Below are positions 28,856 through 37,064 of a stretch of 64,000 nucleotides of DNA, in pieces. Below the pieces are notes generated by a model. That model had not been told where the DNA came from. It did not search any database and worked only from the letters and a program-made list of their open reading frames with translations. The stretch comes from VRUE01 sp963715625 (GTDB lineage Bacteria > Actinomycetota > Thermoleophilia > Solirubrobacterales > 70-9), in NCBI GenBank assembly GCA_963715625.1, contig OY970260.1, positions 1,240,001 to 1,304,000 on the forward strand, in the 5' to 3' direction. Position 1 is the stretch's first letter. Each line of letters opens with the position of its first letter. Position numbers and translations under genes: made by a program.

Positions 28856-28961
28856 GGGGCGGGACGGGGCCCCTCTCCAGGAGGCTTTGGGAGCGATGAC
28901 CTTCCGCGGCCGACCTACTGCGATACGGACGGTCTCCTGGAGAGGGGCCCCGTCCCGCCCC
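28856..28961. terminator. Long perfect inverted repeat after the alpha/beta hydrolase gene
   Basis: 28-bp perfect arms (28856-28883 and 28934-28961), 50-base loop, starting 10 bases after the stop codon. GC-only stem without U-tract. Lies between two plus-strand genes, so it would stop read-through into the PAP2 gene. Confidence 0.65.
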
Positions 28962-28997
28962 CACCACCCCCGTTAACCGACGGATTACAATTGCCGG

Positions 28998-29777
28998 ATG
29001 CAACGCGCTTTTGCCGCACTGACGGCACGCTTGCCCCATGGCTGGGGCGACCTGGGCCGCCAGATTGGCCTGCTCCTGGTCGTCGACCTCGGCTACGAGA
29101 CAGTGCGCGGGCTCGCCGACGGCCAGCGCGTCCCGGCCTTCGCCCACGGCCAGGCGATCATCGACCTCGAGCGCGGCACCCACACATTCTTCGAGCCGGT
29201 CGTTCAGGAACTCTTCCTGCAGGCCAGCTGGATGATCGACTTCGCCAACCAGGTCTACATGAACAGCCAGTTCGCGGTCGTCCTCGGCTTCTTCTTCTGG
29301 GTTTACTTCTTCCGCAACGACGCCTACTGCTTCATCCGCAACATGTTCATCGTCGCGATGGGCCTGGGGCTCGTCGGCTACACGCTCTACCCGGCCGCTC
29401 CGCCGCGGCTCTTCCCCCAGTACGGCTTCGTCGACACGATCAACGATTTCTCCCACGTCAACCACGACTCCGCCCTGGTCAAGGTCTTCATCAACCCCTA
29501 CGCGGCGGTGCCGAGCATGCACTGCGCCTTCGCCCTGATGGTCGGCCTCTCGGCCGCGAAGCTCTCGTGCCACTGGTACACGCGGGCGCTCTGGACGATG
29601 TGGCCGGCGCTGGTGGTCTGGGTCGTGGTCGTCACCGGCAACCACTTCTGGATCGACGCGGCGCTCGGCGCCGCGGTCGCCGTGACCTCAGCTGTAGTCG
29701 CCCACCGGCTACTGGCTCGAGCCCGCCCCGACGCTTGGTCCTGGCGGACGGGCTCGCCGCAGGAGGCAGAGGCGTAG
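28998..29777 (+). CDS. PAP2-superfamily membrane phosphatase/transferase (inositolphosphotransferase-like)
   Basis: 259 residues with about six membrane helices (QIGLLLVVDLGY, FAVVLGFFFWVYFF, FIVAMGLGLVGYTLY, ALWTMWPALVVWVVVV). PAP2 catalytic motifs are NPYAAVPSMHCAFALM and VVTGNHFWIDAALGA. This arrangement is typical of the Aur1/Ipt1-like branch that handles inositol phospholipids. Position just before a CDP-alcohol phosphatidyltransferase and inositol-phosphate synthase supports a role in inositol lipid metabolism (inference). Confidence 0.8.
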   Translation: MQRAFAALTARLPHGWGDLGRQIGLLLVVDLGYETVRGLADGQRVPAFAHGQAIIDLERGTHTFFEPVVQELFLQASWMIDFANQVYMNSQFAVVLGFFFWVYFFRNDAYCFIRNMFIVAMGLGLVGYTLYPAAPPRLFPQYGFVDTINDFSHVNHDSALVKVFINPYAAVPSMHCAFALMVGLSAAKLSCHWYTRALWTMWPALVVWVVVVTGNHFWIDAALGAAVAVTSAVVAHRLLARARPDAWSWRTGSPQEAEA

Positions 29778-29809
29778 GACCACCAGTGGAACCCCTACTG
29801 GGATGGTCC
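29777..29809. repeat. Degenerate half-copy of palindrome family 1
   Basis: From 29785 the sequence AGTGGAACCCCTACTGGGAT follows the right half of the 2042-2153 element at 20 of 25 positions. A short left arm, GGACCACCAGT (29777-29787), pairs imperfectly with ACTGGGATGGTCC (29797-29809) around a 9-base loop. It begins at the stop of the PAP2 gene. Confidence 0.5.
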
Positions 29810-29830
29810 CCATCGTCTAGCCTCACGCGA

Positions 29831-30478
29831 ATGGATTCGCCGGCCCCTACGCGGGTCCCAAGCAGTCGCCGCAACGGCCAGGAGCTTCGCGCCTACGCCC
29901 GCGAGCGCCTGATCGAGTCGCGGCTGACCCCGAACGCGATCTCGATCGCCGGCCTCGTCGGCAACCTGATCGCCGCCGTGCTCGTCACTCAGCGCCTCTT
30001 CCTCCTCGCCGGCGTCGCCTTCGTGATCGGCTCGGTGATGGACACGCTCGACGGCCGCTACTCGCGGATGTCGGGCAAGGGCACCCTTTTCGGCGCCTTC
30101 CTCGACTCGACCCTCGACCGGATCGAGGAGGGGATCGTCCTCACCGCGGTCGCCGGCTACTTTGCCGCCACCGGCCAGGACTTCGCCGCCGCGATGTGCG
30201 TGCTCGCCGTGCTCGGCTCGCTGATGGTCTCCTACACGCGGGCCCGCGCCGAGGCGCTCGGCGTCGAGTGCAAGGTTGGACTGGCGACGCGGCCGGTGCG
30301 GGTAGTCATACTCTCGGTTGGCTTGGTCTTCGCCAAGGGCGCCGGGCTCGGCGAGTTCGAGCTCCTGGCCCCGGCGGTCTACCTGATCGCGGCGCTGACC
30401 ATCGTCACGACGATCCAGCGCGTTTGGCACGTCAGAAACCAGCTTTCAAGCGAGGCCTCAACCCCCCCAGACCTGTAA
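29831..30478 (+). CDS. CDP-alcohol phosphatidyltransferase (phosphatidylinositol-phosphate synthase-like)
   Basis: 215 residues from the ATG at 29831. The CDP-OH-P motif is DTLDGRYSRMSGKGTLFG followed by AFLDSTLDRIEEG, giving the D-x2-D-G...G-x3-D-x3-D metal site. About five or six membrane helices. Adjacent inositol-1-phosphate synthase suggests it joins CDP-diacylglycerol and inositol phosphate to make PI-phosphate. PgsA-type phosphatidylglycerol phosphate synthase is the alternative. Confidence 0.86.
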   Translation: MDSPAPTRVPSSRRNGQELRAYARERLIESRLTPNAISIAGLVGNLIAAVLVTQRLFLLAGVAFVIGSVMDTLDGRYSRMSGKGTLFGAFLDSTLDRIEEGIVLTAVAGYFAATGQDFAAAMCVLAVLGSLMVSYTRARAEALGVECKVGLATRPVRVVILSVGLVFAKGAGLGEFELLAPAVYLIAALTIVTTIQRVWHVRNQLSSEASTPPDL

Positions 30479-30539
30479 CCAGCCCCGACCCCGGGTGTCC
30501 CTTGCGACCTAGCCCGATCGAGGAAGGACTTCGAATTCC

Positions 30540-31709
30540 ATGAGCGAGACCAACGGAGCATCTGGCAGCAACGGCACCGGCCCCACGGACGAGAAGGTCC
30601 GCGTCGCGATCGTCGGCGTCGGCAACTGCGCCAACTCCTTCATCCAGGGCGTCCAGTACTACAGGGACGCCGACCCCGCCGGCGAAGTGCCCGGCCTGAT
30701 GCACGTCGACCTCGGCGGCTACCACGTCCGCGACGTCGAGTTCGTCGCCGCCTTCGACATCGACGCTGAGAAGGTCGGCAAGGACCTCTCCGAGGCGATC
30801 TGGTCGGGGCAGAACGACACGATCAAGTTCGCCGAGGTGCCCGACCTCGGGGTCAAGGTCGAGCGCGGGATGACCCTCGACGGCCTCGGCAAGTACCTCA
30901 AGCAGAAGATCACGAAGGCTCCGGGCGAAACCGCAGACGTCGTCGGCATCCTCGAAGAGACCAAGGCGGACGTGCTGGTCTGCTACCTCCCGGTCGGCTC
31001 CGAGGACGCGACCAAGTGGTACGTCGAGCAGGCGCTCAAGGCCGGAGTCGGCTTCGTCAACTGCCTGCCCGTCTTCATCGCCCGCGAGGACTACTGGGAC
31101 AGGCGCTTCACCGAGGCCGGGCTGCCGATCGTCGGCGACGACATCAAGTCCCAGGTCGGCGCGACGATCGTTCACCGCCAGCTCGCCCGCCTCTTCCACG
31201 ACCGTGGCGTGCGCATGGAGCGCACCTCCCAGCTCAACGTCGGCGGCAACATGGACTTCTTCAACATGCTCGAGCGCGAGCGCCTCGACTCGAAGAAGAT
31301 CTCCAAGACCAACGCCGTCACCTCGATCATGGGCCACGAGCTGCCCGAGGAGGACGTCCACGTCGGCCCCTCCGACTACGTCGCCTGGCTCACCGACCGC
31401 AAGTGGGCGCACATCCGCCTCGAGGGCAAGGCCTTCGGCGACGTGCCGCTCAACGTCGAGCTGAAGCTCGAGGTCTGGGACTCGCCCAACTCGGCCGGGG
31501 TCGTCATCGACGCGGTGCGACTGATCAAGCTGGCGCTCAACAACGGCATCGCCGGGCAGCTCGACGGGCCGTCGAGCTACCTGATGAAGTCGCCCCACTC
31601 CCAACGCCCCGACGACGAGGCGCGCGAGCGGACCGAGGAGTTCATCGCGGCCAACGCGCGCGGTGCGGGCGCCGCAAAGGTCGAGAAGCCGGCCGAGGTC
31701 GAAGCCTGA
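30540..31709 (+). CDS. ino1: Inositol-3-phosphate synthase
   Basis: Converts glucose 6-phosphate to myo-inositol phosphate with NAD. 389 residues, actinobacterial type. VRVAIVGVGNCANSFIQGVQYY is the Rossmann NAD loop; KVGKDLSEAI, FVNCLPVFIA, GDDIKSQVGATIVHR, TSQLNVGGNMDFFNM and the SKKISKTNAVTSI lysine cluster mark the catalytic domain. Supplies inositol for the lipid gene upstream. A long hairpin begins two bases after the stop. Confidence 0.95.
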   Translation: MSETNGASGSNGTGPTDEKVRVAIVGVGNCANSFIQGVQYYRDADPAGEVPGLMHVDLGGYHVRDVEFVAAFDIDAEKVGKDLSEAIWSGQNDTIKFAEVPDLGVKVERGMTLDGLGKYLKQKITKAPGETADVVGILEETKADVLVCYLPVGSEDATKWYVEQALKAGVGFVNCLPVFIAREDYWDRRFTEAGLPIVGDDIKSQVGATIVHRQLARLFHDRGVRMERTSQLNVGGNMDFFNMLERERLDSKKISKTNAVTSIMGHELPEEDVHVGPSDYVAWLTDRKWAHIRLEGKAFGDVPLNVELKLEVWDSPNSAGVVIDAVRLIKLALNNGIAGQLDGPSSYLMKSPHSQRPDDEARERTEEFIAANARGAGAAKVEKPAEVEA

Positions 31710-31710
31710 G

Positions 31711-31780
31711 GGGACGCCGGGGGTAGGTCTCCGGGCCGGCCTTCGGCCGGGAGTTCCCGGAGACCTACCCCCGGCGTCCC
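31711..31780. terminator. Long perfect inverted repeat after ino1
   Basis: 25-bp perfect arms (31711-31735 and 31756-31780) around a 20-base loop that itself folds (CCGGCC/GGCCGG). It begins right after the ino1 stop. Terminator-like, no U-tract. Confidence 0.68.
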
Positions 31781-31810
31781 AGTCACCCCCGGTCTCGCCG
31801 GATCGGTCTT

Positions 31811-33097
31811 ATGCTGCGCTCCGTGTCGGGCGAGCTTTCCATTGCGCAGGTCACTCCGCACCGGCGGGGCGTGGCCAACCCGATCAACGAGTACGTCGAG
31901 CGGGTTTCGGCCGAGCTGAAGCAGCGTGGCCACCGAGTCGTCATCGCCGGCTACGGCGACCGGGTCAAAGAGCGCCTGCGCACCGAGGAGTTCGATGTCG
32001 TCCACGTCCACGAGCCCTTCGCCCCGAGGGTCTCCTCCTCGGCCCTGCGGTACTCCTCGGCGCTCAACGTCGCCACCTTCCACGCGCCCCAGGAGCGCGT
32101 GCTCTCGACCCAGGTCGCGCGGCCACTGGTGGAGATCTTCTTCGGCCGCCTCGACGCGCGGACCGTGACCACGCCCGAGACCGGCGAGCTGCTCGAGCGC
32201 TACTTCCCCGCCTCCTACGAGCTGCTCGAGCCGGGGGGTCCCGATCGCGACTGGTCGCAGGTGGCCGCCGAGCTGGAGGCGATCTACCTGCGCCTCGCGG
32301 CCCGCCGCCACGACCCCAGCGGCGACCCGGAGGTGCGCCGCCGCATCACCTGCCGGGCGCTGATCGAGGTCGACCTGCACATGCATACCGACCACTCGCC
32401 CGACTGCGCGACGCCGGTCGAGGTGCTGCTGGAGACCGCCCGCGACCGCGGCCTCGGCGCGATCGCGATCACCGACCACAACGAGGTCTCCGGGGCCCTG
32501 GAGGCTCGCCGGATCGCCGAGGGCATGGGAGACATCAAGGTGATCGTCGCCGAGGAGGTGAAGACCGCCGAGCAGGGCGAGGTGATCGGCCTCTTCCTCG
32601 AGGAGAAGATCCCGCGCGGGATGACGATGGCGGAGACGATCGCCGCGATCCGCGAGCAGGGCGGGCTCGTCTACGTCCCCCACCCCTTCGACCGCTTCCA
32701 CTCGGTGCCCGACTACGAGCACCTGCTCGACATCGTCGAGGAGATCGACATCCTCGAGGTCTTCAACCCGCGCGTGGCGCTGACCGCCTTCAACGAGGAG
32801 GCCGAACGCTTCGCCCGCAAGTACCGGATCGTCCCCGGTGCCGGCTCCGACAGCCACGTCGCCCAGGGGCTGGGCAGCGTGCGGGTCCGGATCCACGACT
32901 TCGACGGGCCGCGGGAGTTCCTCGAGGCGATGCGCGACGCCGACATCACCCGCAAGCACAAGAACCTCGTCTACGTGCAGGCGCTGAAGCTGCTGCAGAC
33001 CACCGGGCGGCCGAAGGCGCCCAAACGCAGCGTTCCCGACGCCAAGCCGGTGCGGGGCGGGCAGCCGCGGAAAAGGCGTCAGGCGAGCAAGAGCTGA
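31811..33097 (+). CDS. Truncated GT4 glycosyltransferase N-domain fused to a PHP phosphoesterase domain
   Basis: 428 residues. Residues 1-130 resemble the N-terminal domain of PimA-like GT4 enzymes (LSIAQVTPHRRGVANPINEY, FDVVHVHEPFAPRVSS, NVATFHAPQE). The UDP/GDP-sugar-binding C-domain is missing: only what looks like its last helix remains (DRDWSQVAAELEAIYLRLA). From about residue 185 a PHP domain follows: VDLHMHTDHSPDCATPVEV, AIAITDHNEVSGALEA, VYVPHPFDRFHSV, VPGAGSDSHVAQGLG, carrying the His/Asp metal ligands. The basic tail is disordered. Only the PHP part is likely to be catalytic. Confidence 0.82.
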   Translation: MLRSVSGELSIAQVTPHRRGVANPINEYVERVSAELKQRGHRVVIAGYGDRVKERLRTEEFDVVHVHEPFAPRVSSSALRYSSALNVATFHAPQERVLSTQVARPLVEIFFGRLDARTVTTPETGELLERYFPASYELLEPGGPDRDWSQVAAELEAIYLRLAARRHDPSGDPEVRRRITCRALIEVDLHMHTDHSPDCATPVEVLLETARDRGLGAIAITDHNEVSGALEARRIAEGMGDIKVIVAEEVKTAEQGEVIGLFLEEKIPRGMTMAETIAAIREQGGLVYVPHPFDRFHSVPDYEHLLDIVEEIDILEVFNPRVALTAFNEEAERFARKYRIVPGAGSDSHVAQGLGSVRVRIHDFDGPREFLEAMRDADITRKHKNLVYVQALKLLQTTGRPKAPKRSVPDAKPVRGGQPRKRRQASKS

Positions 33098-33759
33098 TGC
33101 AGGCGGGCCGCGCGAGAGGAGCCGAGCGCGGTTCGTCAAAGAAGGCGCCGAGCATGCCGGCGACCGACGACGAGATCAAGGAGAAGTACCTCGAGCGCGC
33201 GATCCGCGAGCTCAACCAGCTGACCCACGAGCTGCAGGCCTGCCCGCACTGCCCGCGCGGCAAGCTGATGCCGGTGCTCGGCTCCGGCCACCCGCAGGCC
33301 GATGTCTTCATGCTCAAGCAGGCCCCGCAGGCGGCGGAGATCGAAGAGGGCGTCGCCTTCTACGGTCGCGCCGGCAACGCCCTGATGAAGAGCTTCAAGC
33401 GGCTCGGCATCGATCCGCTCGTCGTCTACGGCACCCTCTGCGTCAAGTGCCCGATCGCCGAGCCCGACCTTGCCGCCAAGGAGTGCATGCGCCGCGTGGT
33501 CGAGGAGATCGCGATCGTGCAGCCGAAGATCGTCGTCGTCATGGGCGAACCGGCCCTGCGCGTGCTCAACGACCTCGAGATCCCCCTCTCCCGCCCGGTC
33601 GAGCCCCGCGAGGGCGAGGTCCAGGCCTTCACCCCCACCGTCGACGCCCTCTACACCCCCGACATCGACGACTCGCTCGACGAAGAGAATGCCAAGCAGC
33701 GCTTCTGGCGGTCGTTCAAGACGCTCGGGGAGTGGTACGAGGATTTGCCGCCTTACTGA
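33097..33759 (+). CDS. Uracil-DNA glycosylase-like protein (atypical family 4/5 relative)
   Basis: 220 residues from the ATG at 33097, which overlaps the previous stop (TGATG); ATG at 33154 is the alternative. Cysteines in CPHCPRG and TLCVKCP match the iron-sulfur ligand positions of family 4 UDGs. IVVVMGEPALRVLND is the core strand. The usual GEAPG motif is replaced by MLKQAPQAAEIEEG with FYGRAGNALMKSF, and no HPS-type loop is visible, so catalysis may differ or be lost. Confidence 0.7.
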   Translation: MQAGRARGAERGSSKKAPSMPATDDEIKEKYLERAIRELNQLTHELQACPHCPRGKLMPVLGSGHPQADVFMLKQAPQAAEIEEGVAFYGRAGNALMKSFKRLGIDPLVVYGTLCVKCPIAEPDLAAKECMRRVVEEIAIVQPKIVVVMGEPALRVLNDLEIPLSRPVEPREGEVQAFTPTVDALYTPDIDDSLDEENAKQRFWRSFKTLGEWYEDLPPY

Positions 33760-33768
33760 GTCGGGGTG

Positions 33769-33892
33769 GGAGGTACCGGGGGTGCCCCTCCGGCTTGCTG
33801 GGATTTTCGCCGCAGGGTTCCTGTGATTTCGCGAGAGCTCAGGTGCGAAAATCAGGACGCCGCTGCGCCGGAGGGGCACCCCCGGTACCTCC
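33769..33892. terminator. Long perfect inverted repeat between convergent UDG-like and LLM genes
   Basis: 25-bp perfect arms (33769-33793 and 33868-33892). Inside lies a second stem, ATTTTCGC with GCGAAAAT, recalling the inner A/T-rich stem of family 1, though the rest of the core is not shared. Sits between convergent genes and probably terminates both. Confidence 0.68.
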
Positions 33893-33900
33893 GTCGGTGG

Positions 33901-34689
33901 TCAGGGGGCTGCTGCCTCGGCCAGGGCGAGCATTGGCTCGACCTTTGCGGAGGCGAGGCCGCGGACCACGACCGTGTCGAGGGCCTCGTAGACGCTGAGT
34001 TGGGACTGGGTCTCGTTGGCGTTCGCCGCGGCTACGCCCACGGTGCCCTCGGGCTCGGCTAGGCGGGCGAAGTGGTTGCGGTAGCCGGCGTGGAGGTCGC
34101 GGTAGAAGGATTCCTCCTTGGCGAGGCGGGCGGGGGCGTCGGGGCCTACGGCGGTGCGGACGTAGCCGAAGACCGGTGGGGTGGAGCGGCCGGCTTCTTG
34201 GGCACCGGCTTCGACCTGCTGGCGGGCGCCGGCGGCGAACTCGGGGATCATCCAGTTGAAGAAGGCGCCGTCGTAGGCGGCGCCGGCGAGAGCGCACATC
34301 TTCGGGCCCATCGCGGCGAGGACGAGGCGGACGCCGGGCAGCTTCTCGCGCAGCTCGGGGAGCGCCTCGCGCATCCGGGTCAGTGGCTTCTCGCCGAAGC
34401 CGGCGCCGACGCCGAGCCAGAGCCGGGCCGGGTCGAGGCCGAGCCGCTCGACGTCGGCGGCGATCGTCTTCGGCGGGGTGCGGTCGAGCGCGACCACGGC
34501 GACGCCGAGGTCGAGGCCGGGAGCTGCGGCGCCGAACTCCCCCAGCGTCTCCAGCCCTTTGGCGCCGGGATGGTCGTTGGACCACATCGAGCCATAGCCG
34601 AGCTCCGCGCAGCGCGCGGCCAGCGGACGGGCCACCCCGGGATCGAGCCCGGCGGCGACTCCGAACCCTCTGCTTTGCCCGTCGCTCAT
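33901..34689 (-). CDS. LLM-class flavin-dependent oxidoreductase
   Basis: 262 residues, luciferase-like TIM barrel. GFGVAAGLDPGVARPLAARCAELGYGSMWSND at the start, LGVAVVALDRTPPKTIAADVERL, RLWLGVGAGFGEKPL and VRLVLAAMGPKMCALAG in the middle. Shorter than many LLM enzymes. Related actinobacterial proteins often use coenzyme F420, but the cofactor cannot be told here. Confidence 0.8.
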   Translation of the reverse strand: MSDGQSRGFGVAAGLDPGVARPLAARCAELGYGSMWSNDHPGAKGLETLGEFGAAAPGLDLGVAVVALDRTPPKTIAADVERLGLDPARLWLGVGAGFGEKPLTRMREALPELREKLPGVRLVLAAMGPKMCALAGAAYDGAFFNWMIPEFAAGARQQVEAGAQEAGRSTPPVFGYVRTAVGPDAPARLAKEESFYRDLHAGYRNHFARLAEPEGTVGVAAANANETQSQLSVYEALDTVVVRGLASAKVEPMLALAEAAAP

Positions 34690-34790
34690 GGCGAGGAAGC
34701 CTATTGGCTGAGTGTTGCGCGGAAGCCGTGACGCTTTTCTAATCCCAGCTCAACCACAGACAACACATTTCGAGCTAGCCTGCAATCATC

Positions 34791-35186
34791 ATGGAGGCGA
34801 TGGTCCAAGAGTGGACAGACGGGCGGCTTGACGGCCTCAGCAGCAAGGTTGACCGCGGCTTCGTGCAGGTGGACCAGCGCTTCGACCGGGTCGAAACCGA
34901 AGTGCAGGGCCTTCGCCTGGAGATGAGGAATGAATTCGCCGCTGTGCGAGCCGAGATCGGCGGCGTCCGGGGCGAGATCAACGGCGTCCGGGGCGAGATC
35001 GGCGGTGTGCGGGATGAGATCGGCGGTGTGCGAGCCGAGATCAACGGCGTCCGGGATGAGATGGGGAAAATGGTCCTGCGTATCGACAGCGTTCAGCGGA
35101 CAATTGCCTTTGGAGCCGTAGCCCTGACCGGTGCCATCCTTGCCGGCTTCGCCGCCATCTGCACGCTGATTGCGGCGGCTCTCTAG
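34791..35186 (+). CDS. Repeat-containing coiled-coil protein with C-terminal membrane helix
   Basis: 131 residues (ATG at 34800 is an alternative start). After DRGFVQVDQRFDRVETEVQG comes a run of seven-residue repeats of the type EIGGVRx/EINGVRx, then a C-terminal helix (FGAVALTGAILAGFAAICTLIAAAL) that should anchor it. It resembles small tail-anchored coiled-coil proteins common in bacteria; function unknown. Convergent with the rRNA methyltransferase gene, stops overlapping by two bases. Confidence 0.7.
   Translation: MEAMVQEWTDGRLDGLSSKVDRGFVQVDQRFDRVETEVQGLRLEMRNEFAAVRAEIGGVRGEINGVRGEIGGVRDEIGGVRAEINGVRDEMGKMVLRIDSVQRTIAFGAVALTGAILAGFAAICTLIAAAL
34953..35057 (+). repeat. Five tandem 21-bp repeats encoding heptads
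   Basis: Five adjacent 21-base units starting GAGATC(GG/AA)CGG encode EIGGVRG, EINGVRG, EIGGVRD, EIGGVRA and EINGVRD. Two unit types alternate irregularly, a sign of recent unit duplication that keeps frame and heptad register. Confidence 0.85.
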
Positions 35187-36538
35187 CCGCCGCCTACTTC
35201 TCCAGCAGCGCTACGCACTCGATGTGCGGGGTCTGGGGGAACATGTTGAACGGGTTTGACCCGCTTCAGGGTGTAGCCGGCCTCGACCATCTGGGCGGCG
35301 TTGGGGGCCAGGGTGGTCGGGTTGCAGGAGACGTAGACGATCTTCTTCGCCTCGCACTCGAGCACCCGGCGGACGATCTTCTGCGAGAGGCCGGCCCGGG
35401 GCGGGTCGATGACGACCACGTCGGGCTTGCCGGCCTTCTCGATCAGCGGGCGGACGCCGGTGCGGGCGCTGCCGGCCATGAAGCGGGCGTTCCCGATCTT
35501 GTTCAGCTCGGCGTTGCGCTCGGCGTCGGCGATCGCCTCGGGGACGATCTCCAGGCCCCAGACCTCGCCGGCGCGCTTCGCCATCGTCAGCCCGATCGTG
35601 CCGATCCCGCAGTAGAGGTCGAAGACCCGCTCGCTGCCGCTCAGCCCCGCGTACCCGGCCGCGACCGCGTAGAGGCGCTCGGCCATCTCCGTGTTGGTCT
35701 GGAAGAAGGCGCCGTGGGAGATCTCCAGGCGCAGGCCGCAGAGCTCCTCGCGCAGGCGCTCCTCGCCGAGCACGCCGGTCGGCCCGTCGGTCCTGCCCGA
35801 GTCGCCCTCGATCGCCGTGTGAAGGTCGACCGGGGGCTTGGGGAAGCGCGCCGCCGAGGTCACCAGACGGGTCTGGATCTGACCGGTGCGCCAGCCCTCG
35901 CGCACGATGAGGTTGCGCAGCACGCCGGTCCGCTCGCCGCCGTCGTAGGCGGGGACCGATTCCCGCCGCGCCCACTCGCGGACCGCGTTGCGCGCGGCAT
36001 TTCCCCGCTCGGAGGCGAGCAGGCAGTCTTCGACGTCGACGACGAGGTCCCAGCGACCGCGGGCGTGGAAGCCGAGGATCGGCTCGCCGTCGCGCTCGCC
36101 GAAGGAGTACTCGAGCTTGTTGCGGTAGCGCCACCGTTCGACCGCCGGCTCGATCTGCTCCAGCTCGAAGCCGTCGAGACCGCCGATCCGTCGCAGCGCC
36201 TCCTCGACCTGCCCGCTCTTCTCCGACAGCTGCCGCTCGTAGGGGAGGCCCTGCCACGGCGCCCCCGGGCAGGGCTCGCCGTCGTGGACACAGCTGTCGG
36301 CGATCCGCTCGGCGCCGGGCTGCAGGAGCTCGACCGTCCGCGCCTCGGCGAAGCGCTTCTTCGCCTTGGTGATCTCGGCCCGGACCCGGTCACCGGGCAG
36401 CGCGCCGGCGACGAAGACGACGAGTCCCTCCGAGCGCGCCACTCCCCGCCCGCCGAAGGCGAGCGACTCGATCTCGAGCTCGAGCTGCTCGCCGCGGTGC
36501 CGGCGGGCCGCCGGGATCTCGCCGGTGGCCCGGCTCAC
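35183..36538 (-). CDS. 23S rRNA (uracil-5-)-methyltransferase RlmD/TrmA family, frameshifted near the C-terminus
   Basis: SAM-dependent m5U methyltransferase. N-terminal TRAM domain (LELEIESLAFGGRGVARSEG), Cys pair in CVHDGEPCPGAPW (possible iron-sulfur site), FFQTNTEMAERLY, RVFDLYCGIGTIGLTMA, VVIDPPRAGLS and the nucleophile VYVSCNPTTLAPNAA. After GYTLKRVKP the open frame gives unrelated residues to a stop at 35183. Dropping one base of the G run at 35252-35254 restores FNMFPQTPHIECVALLEK and a stop at 35194-35196, the family's usual ending. Base error or true mutation. Confidence 0.88.
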   Translation of the reverse strand: MSRATGEIPAARRHRGEQLELEIESLAFGGRGVARSEGLVVFVAGALPGDRVRAEITKAKKRFAEARTVELLQPGAERIADSCVHDGEPCPGAPWQGLPYERQLSEKSGQVEEALRRIGGLDGFELEQIEPAVERWRYRNKLEYSFGERDGEPILGFHARGRWDLVVDVEDCLLASERGNAARNAVREWARRESVPAYDGGERTGVLRNLIVREGWRTGQIQTRLVTSAARFPKPPVDLHTAIEGDSGRTDGPTGVLGEERLREELCGLRLEISHGAFFQTNTEMAERLYAVAAGYAGLSGSERVFDLYCGIGTIGLTMAKRAGEVWGLEIVPEAIADAERNAELNKIGNARFMAGSARTGVRPLIEKAGKPDVVVIDPPRAGLSQKIVRRVLECEAKKIVYVSCNPTTLAPNAAQMVEAGYTLKRVKPVQHVPPDPAHRVRSAAGEVGGG

Positions 36539-36985
36539 CTAGCCGAGTCTCTTGCGCGCGCGCCGCGCCGCCTGGGTGGCCTGTTTGCGCACCGGCTGGG
36601 CATGTCCCCTGACCTCTTTGCGCGCCTGTTTGACCAGCCGTTCGAGTTCTTTCAGCAGCGAGTCGGTCTGCCGCCGCCCCTTTTTGACCAGGTCGGAGAG
36701 CATCTTCTCGGCGTCTCCGCGGGTCATGCGGCCGCGTTTGACCGCGTCGTCGACGACCTCCTGGAGCCGGTCGCGGCTGAGGGTGACACTGCGCTCGAGG
36801 CTCTCGCGGAACTGCTCGACGCTCTTGTCGAGGCCGGTCGTCGCCGCGACGCGACCGGTCGCCGTCTTCTTCGCCGGTTTGGCTTTGGCCTTTTTCGCCG
36901 CAGCTTTTTTCGGGGCTTTCTTGGCGCGCGCGCCGGCTTTGGGTTTTTTCGGCGCTTTGCCGGTGGTCTGTTTTTTCGCGGCCAT
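36539..36985 (-). CDS. Lysine/alanine-rich histone H1-like protein
   Basis: 148 residues. Residues 2-45 are a KKPKAG/KKAAAKK-type basic tail like bacterial histone H1-like and HU-extension sequences. The rest is an amphipathic helical region (LDKSVEQFRESLERSVTLSRD, MTRGDAEKMLSDLVKKGRRQ) ending in another basic stretch. Could be a nucleoid protein or a phasin-like polymer-associated protein. It ends one base before the methyltransferase start. Confidence 0.7.
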   Translation of the reverse strand: MAAKKQTTGKAPKKPKAGARAKKAPKKAAAKKAKAKPAKKTATGRVAATTGLDKSVEQFRESLERSVTLSRDRLQEVVDDAVKRGRMTRGDAEKMLSDLVKKGRRQTDSLLKELERLVKQARKEVRGHAQPVRKQATQAARRARKRLG

Positions 36986-37064
36986 GGTCTCTTGCCTCCT
37001 GGTCGGGTTGCCGGGGGTCTTCCCGGTTGACTATCTCATCCCTGCCGGTCCCGGTGATCCGGGT

